NCBI GenBank assembly: GCA_900770945.1
Contig: CAAGME010000035.1
Span: 1-60,039, forward strand
Direction: 5' to 3'
DNA length: 60,039 bases
Origin: Clostridia bacterium
GTDB taxonomy: Bacteria > Bacillota > Clostridia > Christensenellales > Borkfalkiaceae
Shown here in pieces: positions 15,999-24,416 of the stretch. A model generated the notes under the pieces. The model saw only the letters and a program-made list of their open reading frames with translations. It made no database searches and was not told the DNA's origin. A program made the translations under genes and the position numbers. Each line of letters begins with the position of its first letter. Position 1 is the first letter of the stretch.

Positions 15999-17336
15999 AT
16001 GGAAAATTACGAAATACTTTGGAAAAACACTTTGGCAGTGCTTCAAAAAACCGTTTCGAACATTACTTACACGTTTATCGAGAAGCACTTAACGGCAACG
16101 GACCTTATGTCAAGCACGCTTGTACTTAAAGCCGAAACGGAACACTTTGCTTCCTCGGCGGTGAGAAACAGCGACAAGATTCTCGATGCGTTCGCCGTTG
16201 CGAAAACCGGTATAACCGACTTTACTATTTACGTCGGCAATTCCAAAACCCCGTATTTTACTTCCCGCAAACAGCCGGAAGTCTTTTCCGCGCCCATCGA
16301 CCCTAAGTACACGTTCGATTCCTTTGTCGTAGGCGAAAGCAACCGCTACCTTTACGCCGCCGCGAAAGCCGTTGCGGACGACCCGGGCAACAGCTACAAT
16401 CCCCTCTTTATTTACGGCTCGTCGGGGCTTGGCAAAACTCACATAATGCAGGCGATTGCAAACAGCATCAAGCAAAAGAACCCGAGCGCGAACATTTTGT
16501 ACGCGACTTGCGAACAGTTCACCAACGACCTTATCAACACCATTCGCCTCGGCAAAGCGTACTCGGGAAGCGACGGCGAGGACTTCCGCAAGCGTTACCG
16601 CGGTGTGGACGTGCTTATTATCGACGACGTTCAGTTCCTCGCCCGTAAGCAAAGCACGCAGGAGGAATTTTTCCACACGTTTAACGAGCTGTACAGCCGA
16701 AACAAGCAGATAGTGCTTTCCGCCGACTGCCACCCGAAGGAAATCGAACTTTTGGAAGAAAGGCTTAAAACGCGGTTTTTGAGCGGGCTTATGGCACAGG
16801 TTTTGCCGCCCGATATCGAAACGAAAATCGCAATACTCCAAAAGAAAGCCGAAAGCAAAAAATACATACTTTCCTTGGAAGTAGCAACTTTCCTTGCCGA
16901 AAACAGCGACAACGACGTCCGCTCGCTCGAAGGGCTTTTGACAAAAGTCATTTTCGCTTCGCTTTTAAAAGAATCGCCCATAACGATAGAGCTTGCGCGC
17001 GAAGCGATTAACCTATCCAAGCCCGCCGACGAACAGCACGAAGAAGCGTTGACGCCCGACCACATTATCGAAGTCGTTTGCGACTTTTACGGACTTAACC
17101 GAGCCGACCTTATAAGCAAAAAGAAGAAAAAAGAACTCGTCGAACCGCGCCAGATCTGCACGTTCCTTATGACGGACCTTTTGTCCATTCCGCTCGTATC
17201 CATCGGGCAAGCCATGGGCGGCAAAGACCACACCACCATTATTTACACGCGCGACAAGATTGCGAACCTGATGAAGAACAACCCCAAAATCGCAACCGAA
17301 GTAAACGACTTAAAAAATCTTATCCTTAAAAAATAA
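15999..17336 (+). CDS. dnaA: Chromosomal replication initiator DnaA
   Basis: AAA+ ATPase that binds DnaA boxes and opens oriC. 445 residues with the expected four domains: N-terminal domain (1 to about 90), AAA+ with Walker A GSSGLGKTH (about 146-154) and Walker B VLIIDDVQFL, and the C-terminal DNA-binding domain with signature GGKDHTTIIYTRDKI near 408-422. AAGGAAAG precedes the ATG. I found no DnaA-box cluster (TTATNCACA) in either flanking gap, and dnaN is not adjacent. mnmG follows after 62 bases. Confidence 0.97.
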   Translation: MENYEILWKNTLAVLQKTVSNITYTFIEKHLTATDLMSSTLVLKAETEHFASSAVRNSDKILDAFAVAKTGITDFTIYVGNSKTPYFTSRKQPEVFSAPIDPKYTFDSFVVGESNRYLYAAAKAVADDPGNSYNPLFIYGSSGLGKTHIMQAIANSIKQKNPSANILYATCEQFTNDLINTIRLGKAYSGSDGEDFRKRYRGVDVLIIDDVQFLARKQSTQEEFFHTFNELYSRNKQIVLSADCHPKEIELLEERLKTRFLSGLMAQVLPPDIETKIAILQKKAESKKYILSLEVATFLAENSDNDVRSLEGLLTKVIFASLLKESPITIELAREAINLSKPADEQHEEALTPDHIIEVVCDFYGLNRADLISKKKKKELVEPRQICTFLMTDLLSIPLVSIGQAMGGKDHTTIIYTRDKIANLMKNNPKIATEVNDLKNLILKK

Positions 17337-17341
17337 CCTGC

Positions 17342-17368
17342 TTACGGAACGGTTTCGCCGTTCCGTAA
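17342..17368. terminator. Hairpin between dnaA and mnmG
   Basis: Perfect 11-bp inverted repeat (TTACGGAACGG and its complement) with loop TTTCG directly after dnaA. No T run follows, so it may be an attenuator or RNA-stability element rather than a full terminator. Confidence 0.45.
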
Positions 17369-17384
17369 AATACTTAAATTCACG

Positions 17385-17400
17385 TTTAATCGACTTATAT
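17385..17400 (+). repeat. Dispersed motif overlapping the mnmG start
   Basis: TTTAATCGACTTATAT runs into the ATG of mnmG at 17399, in the place where a ribosome site would be expected. Confidence 0.45.
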
Positions 17401-19270
17401 GAAGACTTTTTTTATTGAAGACTACTTTGACGCGGTAGTCGTCGGCGCGGGGCATGCGGGCGTTGAAGCCGCCTTAGCCCTTGCAAAAACCAAAGTGAAA
17501 ACGGCAATGCTTACGCTCAACGCCGACAGCATAGCTTTTATGCCGTGCAACCCCTCTATCGGCGGAACGGCAAAAGGACACCTCGTCCGCGAGCTTGACG
17601 CGCTCGGCGGGTTTATGGGGATCGCCGCAGACAAAACGATGATGCAGATAAAAATGCTCAACCGCGGCAAAGGCGCGGCGGTGCAAAGTTTAAGGTGTCA
17701 ATCGGACAAAAGCTATTACCACCGCTTTGTCAAATCGGTTCTTGAAAAAACCGACAACTTACGGATAATCCAGGGCGAAGCTACGGAAATTCTCGTCGAG
17801 GACGGAGAAGTAAAAGGGGTAAAAACGGCGTACGGAAGCGTGCTTTACGCAAAAGCGATAGTGCTTTGCACGGGCGTGTACTTAAAAAGCCGCGTCATCG
17901 CCGGCGAATGGTCCAAAAATTCCGGGCCCAACGGCTTCGAAGCGGCAAACGGACTCACCGACAGCTTAATAAAGCTCGGTTTTACTATCCGCCGCTTCAA
18001 AACGGGAACGCCCGCAAGAATAGACGGACGAACGATAGATTACACGAAATGCACCGTTCAATGCGGCGAAACGGACGTGTACCCTTTCTCTTTTCTGACG
18101 GACGGCGTACCCGAAAAGCAAACGCCGTGCTACTTGACGTACACAAACGAAAAAACGCACGAAATAATAAAAGCCAACCTCGACCGCTCGCCGCTTTTTA
18201 ACGGCGAAATAAAGTCCACGGGACCGAGATACTGCCCGTCTATAGAAACAAAGGTGGACAGATTCCGCGACAAAGAGCGGCACCAGATATTCTTGGAACC
18301 CGAGGGCGCGGACACGGACGAAGTTTACGTTCAGGGCATGTCCACGTCGCTCCCGCATGACGTTCAAAAGGCAATGTACCGCACGATTGCCGGGCTTGAA
18401 AACTGCGAAATAGTGCGCTACGCCTACGCGATAGAGTACGACTGCATAGACTCGACGGAGCTAAACGCAACCCTTCAATTCAAAAAAATAAAAGGGCTTT
18501 ACTCGGCGGGGCAGATAAACGGCACCAGCGGTTACGAAGAAGCCGCCGCTCAAGGGCTTATCGCCGGACTGAACGCTTCGCTTTATCTGCGCAATTTGCC
18601 GCCGCTCGTACTTCGCCGCGACGAAGCGTATATCGGCGTGCTTATCGACGACCTCGTGACGAAAGGCACGGACGAGCCGTACAGAATGATGACTTCCCGC
18701 GCGGAATACCGCATATTCTTGCGCCAGGACAACGCCGACATGCGTTTAACCGAGAAGGGGCGCGAAGCGGGGCTTGTTTCCGACGAACGCTACGCAAAAT
18801 TTTTAGCGCGTAAAAAAGCCCTCGCCGACGGCGAAAACATTTTGAAAACGGTGATTTCGCCAAAACAAGCCAAAGAGTTTGTCGAAAGTTACGGCGGAAC
18901 GCTGAGCGGCGGAATCTCTTACGCCGACATGATAAAGCGCGGAATACCGCTCGAAGATATAATTAAAAAATTCGGCATTTTATCAGGTTACGCCTACGAC
19001 CTTAAAGAAACGCTCGAAACGACCACCCGCTACGAAGGCTACTTAAAGCGCGGACTCGAAGAGATTGAAAAGGCTCGTCGGCTCGAAGAAAAGTCGCTTT
19101 CGCCCGATATCGAATACAAAGATATAGACGGGCTAAGGATAGAAGCGCGCGAAAAGCTTGACAAAATAAAGCCCCTTTCCTTGGGACAGGCAAGCAGAAT
19201 TTCGGGCGTAAACCCCGCGGATATCGCCGTCTTAATGGTGTATTTAAGCAGCAAGGAGCGCAGACAATAA
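17399..19270 (+). CDS. mnmG: tRNA uridine-5-carboxymethylaminomethyl modification enzyme MnmG
   Basis: FAD enzyme that, with MnmE, modifies the wobble uridine of several tRNAs. 623 residues, the normal length. The FAD-binding VVGAGHAGVEAA is at about residues 14-25, followed by the conserved CNPSIGG, KTGTPARI and SAGQINGTSGYEEAAAQG. The C-terminal helical MnmE/tRNA-binding domain is complete. mnmE is not in the window. There is no Shine-Dalgarno before the ATG; a copy of the dispersed motif occupies that site. Confidence 0.96.
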   Translation: MKTFFIEDYFDAVVVGAGHAGVEAALALAKTKVKTAMLTLNADSIAFMPCNPSIGGTAKGHLVRELDALGGFMGIAADKTMMQIKMLNRGKGAAVQSLRCQSDKSYYHRFVKSVLEKTDNLRIIQGEATEILVEDGEVKGVKTAYGSVLYAKAIVLCTGVYLKSRVIAGEWSKNSGPNGFEAANGLTDSLIKLGFTIRRFKTGTPARIDGRTIDYTKCTVQCGETDVYPFSFLTDGVPEKQTPCYLTYTNEKTHEIIKANLDRSPLFNGEIKSTGPRYCPSIETKVDRFRDKERHQIFLEPEGADTDEVYVQGMSTSLPHDVQKAMYRTIAGLENCEIVRYAYAIEYDCIDSTELNATLQFKKIKGLYSAGQINGTSGYEEAAAQGLIAGLNASLYLRNLPPLVLRRDEAYIGVLIDDLVTKGTDEPYRMMTSRAEYRIFLRQDNADMRLTEKGREAGLVSDERYAKFLARKKALADGENILKTVISPKQAKEFVESYGGTLSGGISYADMIKRGIPLEDIIKKFGILSGYAYDLKETLETTTRYEGYLKRGLEEIEKARRLEEKSLSPDIEYKDIDGLRIEAREKLDKIKPLSLGQASRISGVNPADIAVLMVYLSSKERRQ

Positions 19271-19321
19271 CGTTTACTCTTGTCGGGTCGGCTTACATTC
19301 AAAGCTTTCCCGCAAAAAAGC

Positions 19322-19350
19322 CTTGACAATATTACTTTTATATGATATAT
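19322..19350 (+). promoter_or_regulatory. Promoter for the zinc-ribbon membrane protein
   Basis: TTGACA (19322-19327), 17 bp, TATATA (19345-19350); a TATAAT two bases further on is an alternative -10. The gene starts at 19379 after AAAGGAG. Confidence 0.6.
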
Positions 19351-19378
19351 AATAATTACAACTTAAAGGAGTGAGAAA

Positions 19379-20224
19379 ATGACAGAACAAGAATATCAAA
19401 AATACTCGAAAGCGCAACGCAACTATCTTTCCGCTCGTTACGAGATTCTTTTAATCATCGTAATGACAATCGTCAATATGTTTTTATTGCCGACGACGGA
19501 AACTTACTACGTGTGCAGCATTTCTTTTGCGACGTTTCAAATAATTTCCGCCATACTCGCTAAAAAAGACCCCTCGCAATTCGGCGTTTCGGCGGAGCTT
19601 GCCGAATATGCTCTTCCGGGCGCAATAACGATTGCGATTATAATAACCGCCGTATACGTTCTTTTCTTTTTCCTTTCCAAAAAAAGAAGAGGTTGCCTTA
19701 TTACGCTTCTCGTACTCGTTTCGATAGACACGTTTTTCACAATTATGAACTCGGCTTTTGTTTCTTCCGCGATTTTAGATATCGTGGTACACGGCGTAGC
19801 GATTTTCTTTCTCGCAAAAGGCGTAAATTCCGGCAAGGTTTTGCAGGACCATTTTGCAAAAGGCGTTGCCGTAAGCGCGGCGGAAATACGCGGTTACTTT
19901 GAAGAAAGCCAAAGACAAAAAGCCGAAGAAGCCGTAAATCGCGCCAAAACGCCGCAATTTAAAGACGACCCGTTCGGATACGGTATGCCCTCCGCAAACC
20001 CGACAGCCGCAAAACCGCAAGCAAACATCGTTACGCGTTGCCCCTCTTGCGGCGCGCCAAGAAACGGCTCGGATAAGTTCTGCCCGTACTGCGGAACGGC
20101 TTACGAAGCGGCTCGACAAGACTCCCGACAAACAACCGCTCAAACACCGTCCGTAACGACAAACCAATCGACAACCCCGTCCGCTTCCGACAAAGATTCG
20201 GGCGATAACGACGATTTGGCATAA
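19379..20224 (+). CDS. Zinc-ribbon membrane protein
   Basis: 281 residues with about four membrane spans in the first 150 residues, a linker, then a C-terminal zinc ribbon with two knuckles CPSCG and CPYCG (about residues 221-240) and a low-complexity Gln/Thr/Ser tail ending in Asp-rich residues. The ribbon is probably cytoplasmic. Similar architectures are common and uncharacterised in Clostridia. The MATE gene follows after 16 bases, so they probably share a transcript. Confidence 0.75.
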   Translation: MTEQEYQKYSKAQRNYLSARYEILLIIVMTIVNMFLLPTTETYYVCSISFATFQIISAILAKKDPSQFGVSAELAEYALPGAITIAIIITAVYVLFFFLSKKRRGCLITLLVLVSIDTFFTIMNSAFVSSAILDIVVHGVAIFFLAKGVNSGKVLQDHFAKGVAVSAAEIRGYFEESQRQKAEEAVNRAKTPQFKDDPFGYGMPSANPTAAKPQANIVTRCPSCGAPRNGSDKFCPYCGTAYEAARQDSRQTTAQTPSVTTNQSTTPSASDKDSGDNDDLA

Positions 20225-20240
20225 AGACTCAAAGGAAATC

Positions 20241-21644
20241 ATGACGAAAGAAAAAGTTAAAAAAATCGGGACCGTGGACATGCTCAACGGTCCTTTTATT
20301 CCAAAAATACTATCTTTTGCAGTCCCCGTCATGCTGACAGGGTTTCTGCAACTTTTGTACAGCTCCGCAGACCTCGTCGTCGTGGGGCAGTTTTCCGAGC
20401 ATAAAAACGCCGCTCAAGCCGCGATAAGCTCGACTTCCGCGCTTATCAACCTTATAATCAACCTCTTTATGGGGCTTGCCGTCGGCATAAACGTTGCGGT
20501 GGCAAGAAGAATCGGCGCAAAAAACAACGAGGGCGTAAAAAAGGTTATACATACTTCGGCAATCGTAGGGCTTATCGGCGGCGTTTTTGTCGGCGTGATA
20601 GGCTTCATTTTTGCACGCACCTTTCTCGAATGGATGATGTGCCCCGAGGACGTAATAGACCTTGCCGCGCTGTATATGAAAATTTACTTTATCGGCGCGC
20701 CGTTCAATCTTTTGTACAACTTTTTCGCTTCCGTTCTGCGCGCTAAGGGCGAAACGAAAAAGCCTTTCGCGATTCTCGCCGCGGCGGGTTTGGTCAACGT
20801 TTTGCTCAATCTTATTTTCGTTATAGGATTCAAAATGAGCGTGGACGGCGTTGCGATCGCCACGGTTATTTCTCAGGCGGTGTCCGCCGTGCTTGTCACC
20901 GTTCTGCTCATCCGCTCGCCGTTTCCTTTCAAACTTTCCTTTAAGGACTTGAAGGTCGATAAAACTTCTCTTGCGGATATTGTTAAAATCGGACTTCCCG
21001 CCGGCGTGCAAGGCTCTATGTTTTCAATCTCGAACGTCATCATTCAGTCTACCATTAACTCTTTCGGCTCGATAGTCTTAGCCGCCAACGGCAACGCCGT
21101 GAGCATAGAAGGCTTTTTAAACGTTGCGGTGGACGCGGTCTATCAGGCTACCGTTTCGTTTATCGGGCAGAACTACGGCGCGGCAAGAAAAAAGAATATC
21201 GTAAAAATTTCGATAGACGCAATGATCGTCTGCACGGCAATCTGCCTCTTTATGGCGGCTTTCGTATTACTTTTGAGATACCCGCTTTTAAGAATTTTTT
21301 CAAGCTCGGACGAGATAATCGAAGCGGGCTGTAAACGCTTTTACATCAACGTTTCTTTTTACGCCGTGTTCGGCTGGATGCAGATACTCGTAGGAATGCT
21401 CCGCGGACTCGGTCACGGAATAATGCCTATGGTCTTTTCCGTCCTCGGCGTATGCGTTTTCAGAATAGTCTGGATTTACACCGTTTTCCCTTTAACAAAA
21501 ACGATAGAATCGGTTTACTGGTCTTACCCCGTTTCGTGGGCGATAACGGCTCTCGCGCTTTTAATCGGTTATTTCTGCGTCAAAAAATCCACCTTTAAGC
21601 GAATGGAACTTTCCGTGTCTTCCGACAGTTCAAAAGCCGATTAA
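20241..21644 (+). CDS. MATE family efflux transporter
   Basis: Multidrug/toxic compound exporter of the MATE superfamily, driven by Na+ or H+. 467 residues with about 12 spans. Typical features are the N-terminal PFIPKILSFAVPVMLTGFLQ, the LYSSADLVVVGQF segment and the two six-span halves. The substrate cannot be read from sequence. It ends in a terminator (21677-21730) whose second copy lies 2.68 kb away, beyond an accessory cassette. Confidence 0.92.
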   Translation: MTKEKVKKIGTVDMLNGPFIPKILSFAVPVMLTGFLQLLYSSADLVVVGQFSEHKNAAQAAISSTSALINLIINLFMGLAVGINVAVARRIGAKNNEGVKKVIHTSAIVGLIGGVFVGVIGFIFARTFLEWMMCPEDVIDLAALYMKIYFIGAPFNLLYNFFASVLRAKGETKKPFAILAAAGLVNVLLNLIFVIGFKMSVDGVAIATVISQAVSAVLVTVLLIRSPFPFKLSFKDLKVDKTSLADIVKIGLPAGVQGSMFSISNVIIQSTINSFGSIVLAANGNAVSIEGFLNVAVDAVYQATVSFIGQNYGAARKKNIVKISIDAMIVCTAICLFMAAFVLLLRYPLLRIFSSSDEIIEAGCKRFYINVSFYAVFGWMQILVGMLRGLGHGIMPMVFSVLGVCVFRIVWIYTVFPLTKTIESVYWSYPVSWAITALALLIGYFCVKKSTFKRMELSVSSDSSKAD

Positions 21645-21657
21645 ACCCAAAAAGTAA

Positions 21658-21675
21658 GCCTATAAGTCGATTAAC
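21658..21675 (-). repeat. Dispersed motif copy (MATE 3' gap)
   Basis: GCCTATAAGTCGATTAAC, a copy lacking the last few bases of the core motif, directly before the first cassette repeat. Confidence 0.55.
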
Positions 21676-21676
21676 T

Positions 21677-21730
21677 AAACATTTACGGCAAAAGAAAACC
21701 GCGCGATTGACTCAATCGAACGCGGTTGTT
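21677..21730. repeat. Left 54-bp direct repeat / terminator of cassette 1
   Basis: 54 bases identical to 24357-24410 except for two positions. The repeat contains an intrinsic terminator: AACCGCG, GATTG-ACT-CAATC, CGCGGTT, with A-rich and T-rich flanks. It follows MATE (plus) and the membrane gene ending at 21755 (minus). Confidence 0.85.
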
Positions 21731-21754
21731 TTATGTTGTTTTTTAAAAAATCTA

Positions 21755-22924
21755 TTACTCTGTCGATGTCTCTTCCGTATTAAGCGGTACGACTTCCACA
21801 TTGTTTGTCGCCTCCGTATTAAGCGGTGTGGCTTCGACATTATTTGTCGCTTCCGTATTCGCCGGCGCTGTTTCAACCGCCGCCGCAAGCTCGGCGTTTA
21901 TAGGCTGAGCTTCGATCTCTTGTGTTTCCGGTTGCCGTTTTGCGACTTTTTCAAAGCTCGGAAAAGTCGAGACGGCGTTCCCCGCTATCGACAATAAGGT
22001 TATGGGCAAAAACCCGGCCATGGCAAGAATAAACCAACCTTTCATTATATCGACTATTTGTTCCGGAGAAGTCCGCGCGACAAGAAGCGTATACACCGCG
22101 ACGTCTATTATCAGAACGACGGCGGCAATTTTCATAAAGTTTTTACGGCTTTCTTTTTTATCCGAGGCGAAGCCTAACAATTCTACTTTAGCGCTTTTCA
22201 AATATGACACCGTTAAAACGGCATACAGGACTTCAATGACAAGCGTTTTATAAACGGTGTAAAGCCCCGATTGCGAGGATAGATCCACGTAGGAAAAGAG
22301 AATATCAAAGCCCTTTATTATTCCCGAGATTACGCCGTGCGAAAGAAGCAAAGCCAACGCGAATAGTATTGTAAATTCTATCAAACTGTATCCGCCGGTC
22401 GTTATCAAGTGTATTTTGCTTGCTTCTTTTGTGTTTTCGATTTCTAAAAGCACTTTGCCGAGCGCAAGCCCTACGGCGGCTACAATGCAAGCAATAATAG
22501 CGAATTGCGTAAGTTGCGCCTCGACCAACATGTTCGCACATAAAAAGTACAAAATGCAGCTATAAAGTATTCCGTTCGAATTTTCCCGCAATGCGCTTGA
22601 TTGCCTTATGTTTTCTTGTTTTTTCCAGAAAACAAAAACCTTTTTATAGCGTAACGTACAGATAACGCCCGTAACTAAATATAAAACAGAATGCGCAAAA
22701 TTGGCTAAATAGTAATACCACATTGCCTCTTTTAGCTCAAATACGTCTAAAATGCCGTCGGTAAAACTTAAAACGTTAATCGTTTTCCCTCTTACGGAAC
22801 AAAAGCCCGCATAAAAAGCAATCAATAACAATATATTCGCGCCTAACACGCAGGCTTTAGCCAGAGAAAAACCTCTTGTTTTTCCTTTTATCTTTTGTTG
22901 AGAAACTTTTGTCTGAGTTGCCAT
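21755..22924 (-). CDS. Polytopic membrane protein with C-terminal peptide repeats
   Basis: 389 residues with about eight membrane spans and a cytoplasmic-looking tail. The tail ends in 13-residue tandem repeats (PLNTEATNNVEVV type), encoded by 39-base DNA repeats beginning at 21774, 21813 and 21852. GGAG lies 8 bases before the ATG. The gene starts 17 bases after the exported protein gene at 22941, so they form an operon. No family recognised. The module is controlled by the divergent XRE gene. Confidence 0.7.
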   Translation of the reverse strand: MATQTKVSQQKIKGKTRGFSLAKACVLGANILLLIAFYAGFCSVRGKTINVLSFTDGILDVFELKEAMWYYYLANFAHSVLYLVTGVICTLRYKKVFVFWKKQENIRQSSALRENSNGILYSCILYFLCANMLVEAQLTQFAIIACIVAAVGLALGKVLLEIENTKEASKIHLITTGGYSLIEFTILFALALLLSHGVISGIIKGFDILFSYVDLSSQSGLYTVYKTLVIEVLYAVLTVSYLKSAKVELLGFASDKKESRKNFMKIAAVVLIIDVAVYTLLVARTSPEQIVDIMKGWFILAMAGFLPITLLSIAGNAVSTFPSFEKVAKRQPETQEIEAQPINAELAAAVETAPANTEATNNVEATPLNTEATNNVEVVPLNTEETSTE

Positions 22925-22940
22925 GTCTTTTCTCCTTATA

Positions 22941-24038
22941 TCACAATAACTCGCCGAAATCCTCTACCGCATAGAGCTTGCCTCGGGGCATTTTTACCAC
23001 CGTATTGTTTATTTCAAAAATTCTACACTGCATATTTTCCGCAGCTAGCGTTTGATACCTGTATCTGCTTACGGAATCATCACTCGTTTGAACCTCTCTT
23101 TCTACTTTAGAGTTTAAAGTATAAAAAAGATTCATTTTCGGTATCTTAGGGACGGAAAGGTCAACATCGAAATTTACGTCAATCGACGCGTCGTTATCGA
23201 TATTGCCCGCGCCCACGGCGTCGATACTAAGCAGAGATTCAATCAAGCCTCTCTCTTTTGATTCAAGCAAGGTATATCGACTACCCGATTTATTGAACAT
23301 TTTCTCGTTCGCATTTTGTAGCATGTATACTCCGAAAGTACTCATTACTTTTAAATTGCGCTGCGAAACGGAACGCATCACTTCGGCAATATAACCGTCG
23401 GCAAGGTCGGTCATATCTATCCACTTATTGAAAACAGGCTCGTAATTTACAGTTTTCGTTTCTACCTTCTCGCCCTCTGCGTTATTCGTCCTGGAGGCAA
23501 CGGTAAGATCTTCTATATAGATTAAAAATTTCGTTTCGTCAACGTACACCTTTGATTTAATCCTTATGGTAGAGTTTCTCGTTGACTTCGCGGAAATTTT
23601 CGTTTGTATAAAAGCGTCTATTTCATAATAGCAAGCCGCGTTCGTCATATAGCAAGTCATGTTGCGCTTCATGCTTATACTTGTTTCTTGACTTTCGCCG
23701 TCCAGGCTCGACGATGAGTAAGTCTCCGTTTCCGTAGCAACGTTCAGGCTGACGCTCGTGTATTCTTCTATTTTGTTTTCCTCGTCAGCCAATAATATAT
23801 ATTCTCCGTCTTTTCGCCCGCCCGGGTAAGAAGCAAGCTCGCTACTATCTTTCGATGTTTTTGACGACCATGTAAGCACTCCGCCCAGTTCTTCTATATT
23901 CGTGACCTTTTCCGCCACACCGTTGCCCGCGCCGGCGACCGACAAATTACTTTCGCTTAACCCCGTCATTATACACGACGTAACGACAAGTATTGCGCAC
24001 ACTATCAACGAAACATAGCTTTTCATTTTTTGGCTCAT
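22941..24038 (-). CDS. Exported protein of unknown function (cassette 1)
   Basis: 365 residues starting MSQKMKSYVSLIVCAILVVTS, chosen because AGGAGG lies 7 bases upstream; the earlier in-frame start lacks a site. The N-terminal hydrophobic segment is a signal or anchor; the rest is a soluble, Ser/Thr-rich domain with TETYSSSSLDGESQETSIS near residue 110. No known domain. The promoter has XRE-type operators in and beside it. It probably acts at the cell surface with the membrane protein encoded downstream. Confidence 0.7.
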   Translation of the reverse strand: MSQKMKSYVSLIVCAILVVTSCIMTGLSESNLSVAGAGNGVAEKVTNIEELGGVLTWSSKTSKDSSELASYPGGRKDGEYILLADEENKIEEYTSVSLNVATETETYSSSSLDGESQETSISMKRNMTCYMTNAACYYEIDAFIQTKISAKSTRNSTIRIKSKVYVDETKFLIYIEDLTVASRTNNAEGEKVETKTVNYEPVFNKWIDMTDLADGYIAEVMRSVSQRNLKVMSTFGVYMLQNANEKMFNKSGSRYTLLESKERGLIESLLSIDAVGAGNIDNDASIDVNFDVDLSVPKIPKMNLFYTLNSKVEREVQTSDDSVSRYRYQTLAAENMQCRIFEINNTVVKMPRGKLYAVEDFGELL

Positions 24039-24058
24039 TTTCGACCTCCTTTTTTTGA

Positions 24059-24112
24059 CTACCATTTTGGTAGTTACGCAAATATTGTACTACCAAAATG
24101 GTAATATGTCAA
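24059..24112 (-). promoter_or_regulatory. Operator-promoter of cassette 1
   Basis: Minus-strand promoter TTGACA (24107-24112), 17 bp, TACAAT (24084-24089). A palindrome TACCAAAATGGTA (24091-24103) fills the spacer and a second, CTACCATTTTGGTAG (24059-24073), lies just downstream of the start point. This is a textbook layout for repression by the adjacent XRE protein. Confidence 0.75.
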
Positions 24113-24128
24113 ATAATAGGGGTGTGAT

Positions 24129-24338
24129 ATGGATATTTTTTTGGGAAAAAGATTAAAAGAGCTGAGAGAAGAAAGAGGATTGACTCAAAAGGAATTGGCA
24201 ACGCTGTTGCACTTGAACAGCATAACTTATCTGCATTACGAAAAAGCTCAACGTCAACCGCCGTTAGAAGTCTTAGCGGATATGGCGGCATTTTTCGGCG
24301 TTACCGTCGATTATCTTTTAGGGCTAACCGATTATTAG
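24129..24338 (+). CDS. XRE-family transcriptional regulator
   Basis: A 69-residue single-domain helix-turn-helix protein (GKRLKELREERGLTQKELA, LEVLADMAAFFGVTVDYLLG). It is divergent from the exported and membrane protein genes and shares their operator region, so it most likely represses them and itself. An AGGGGTG precedes the ATG. There is no separate ligand or protease domain, so the inducing signal is unknown. Confidence 0.88.
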   Translation: MDIFLGKRLKELREERGLTQKELATLLHLNSITYLHYEKAQRQPPLEVLADMAAFFGVTVDYLLGLTDY

Positions 24339-24356
24339 ACTAACACATTTCAAAAA

Positions 24357-24410
24357 AAACATTCATGGCAAAAGAAAACCGCGCGATTGACTCAATCGAA
24401 CGCGGTTGTT
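24357..24410. repeat. Right 54-bp direct repeat / terminator of cassette 1
   Basis: Second copy of the terminator repeat (52 of 54 bases identical to 21677-21730). It separates the XRE gene (plus) from the exonuclease gene (minus). Confidence 0.85.
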
Positions 24411-24416
24411 CTTTTT

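Noticed and set aside
16110..16841. 243-residue minus-strand frame opposite dnaA
   Set aside because: Shadow of dnaA codons; the sense strand has intact DnaA motifs.
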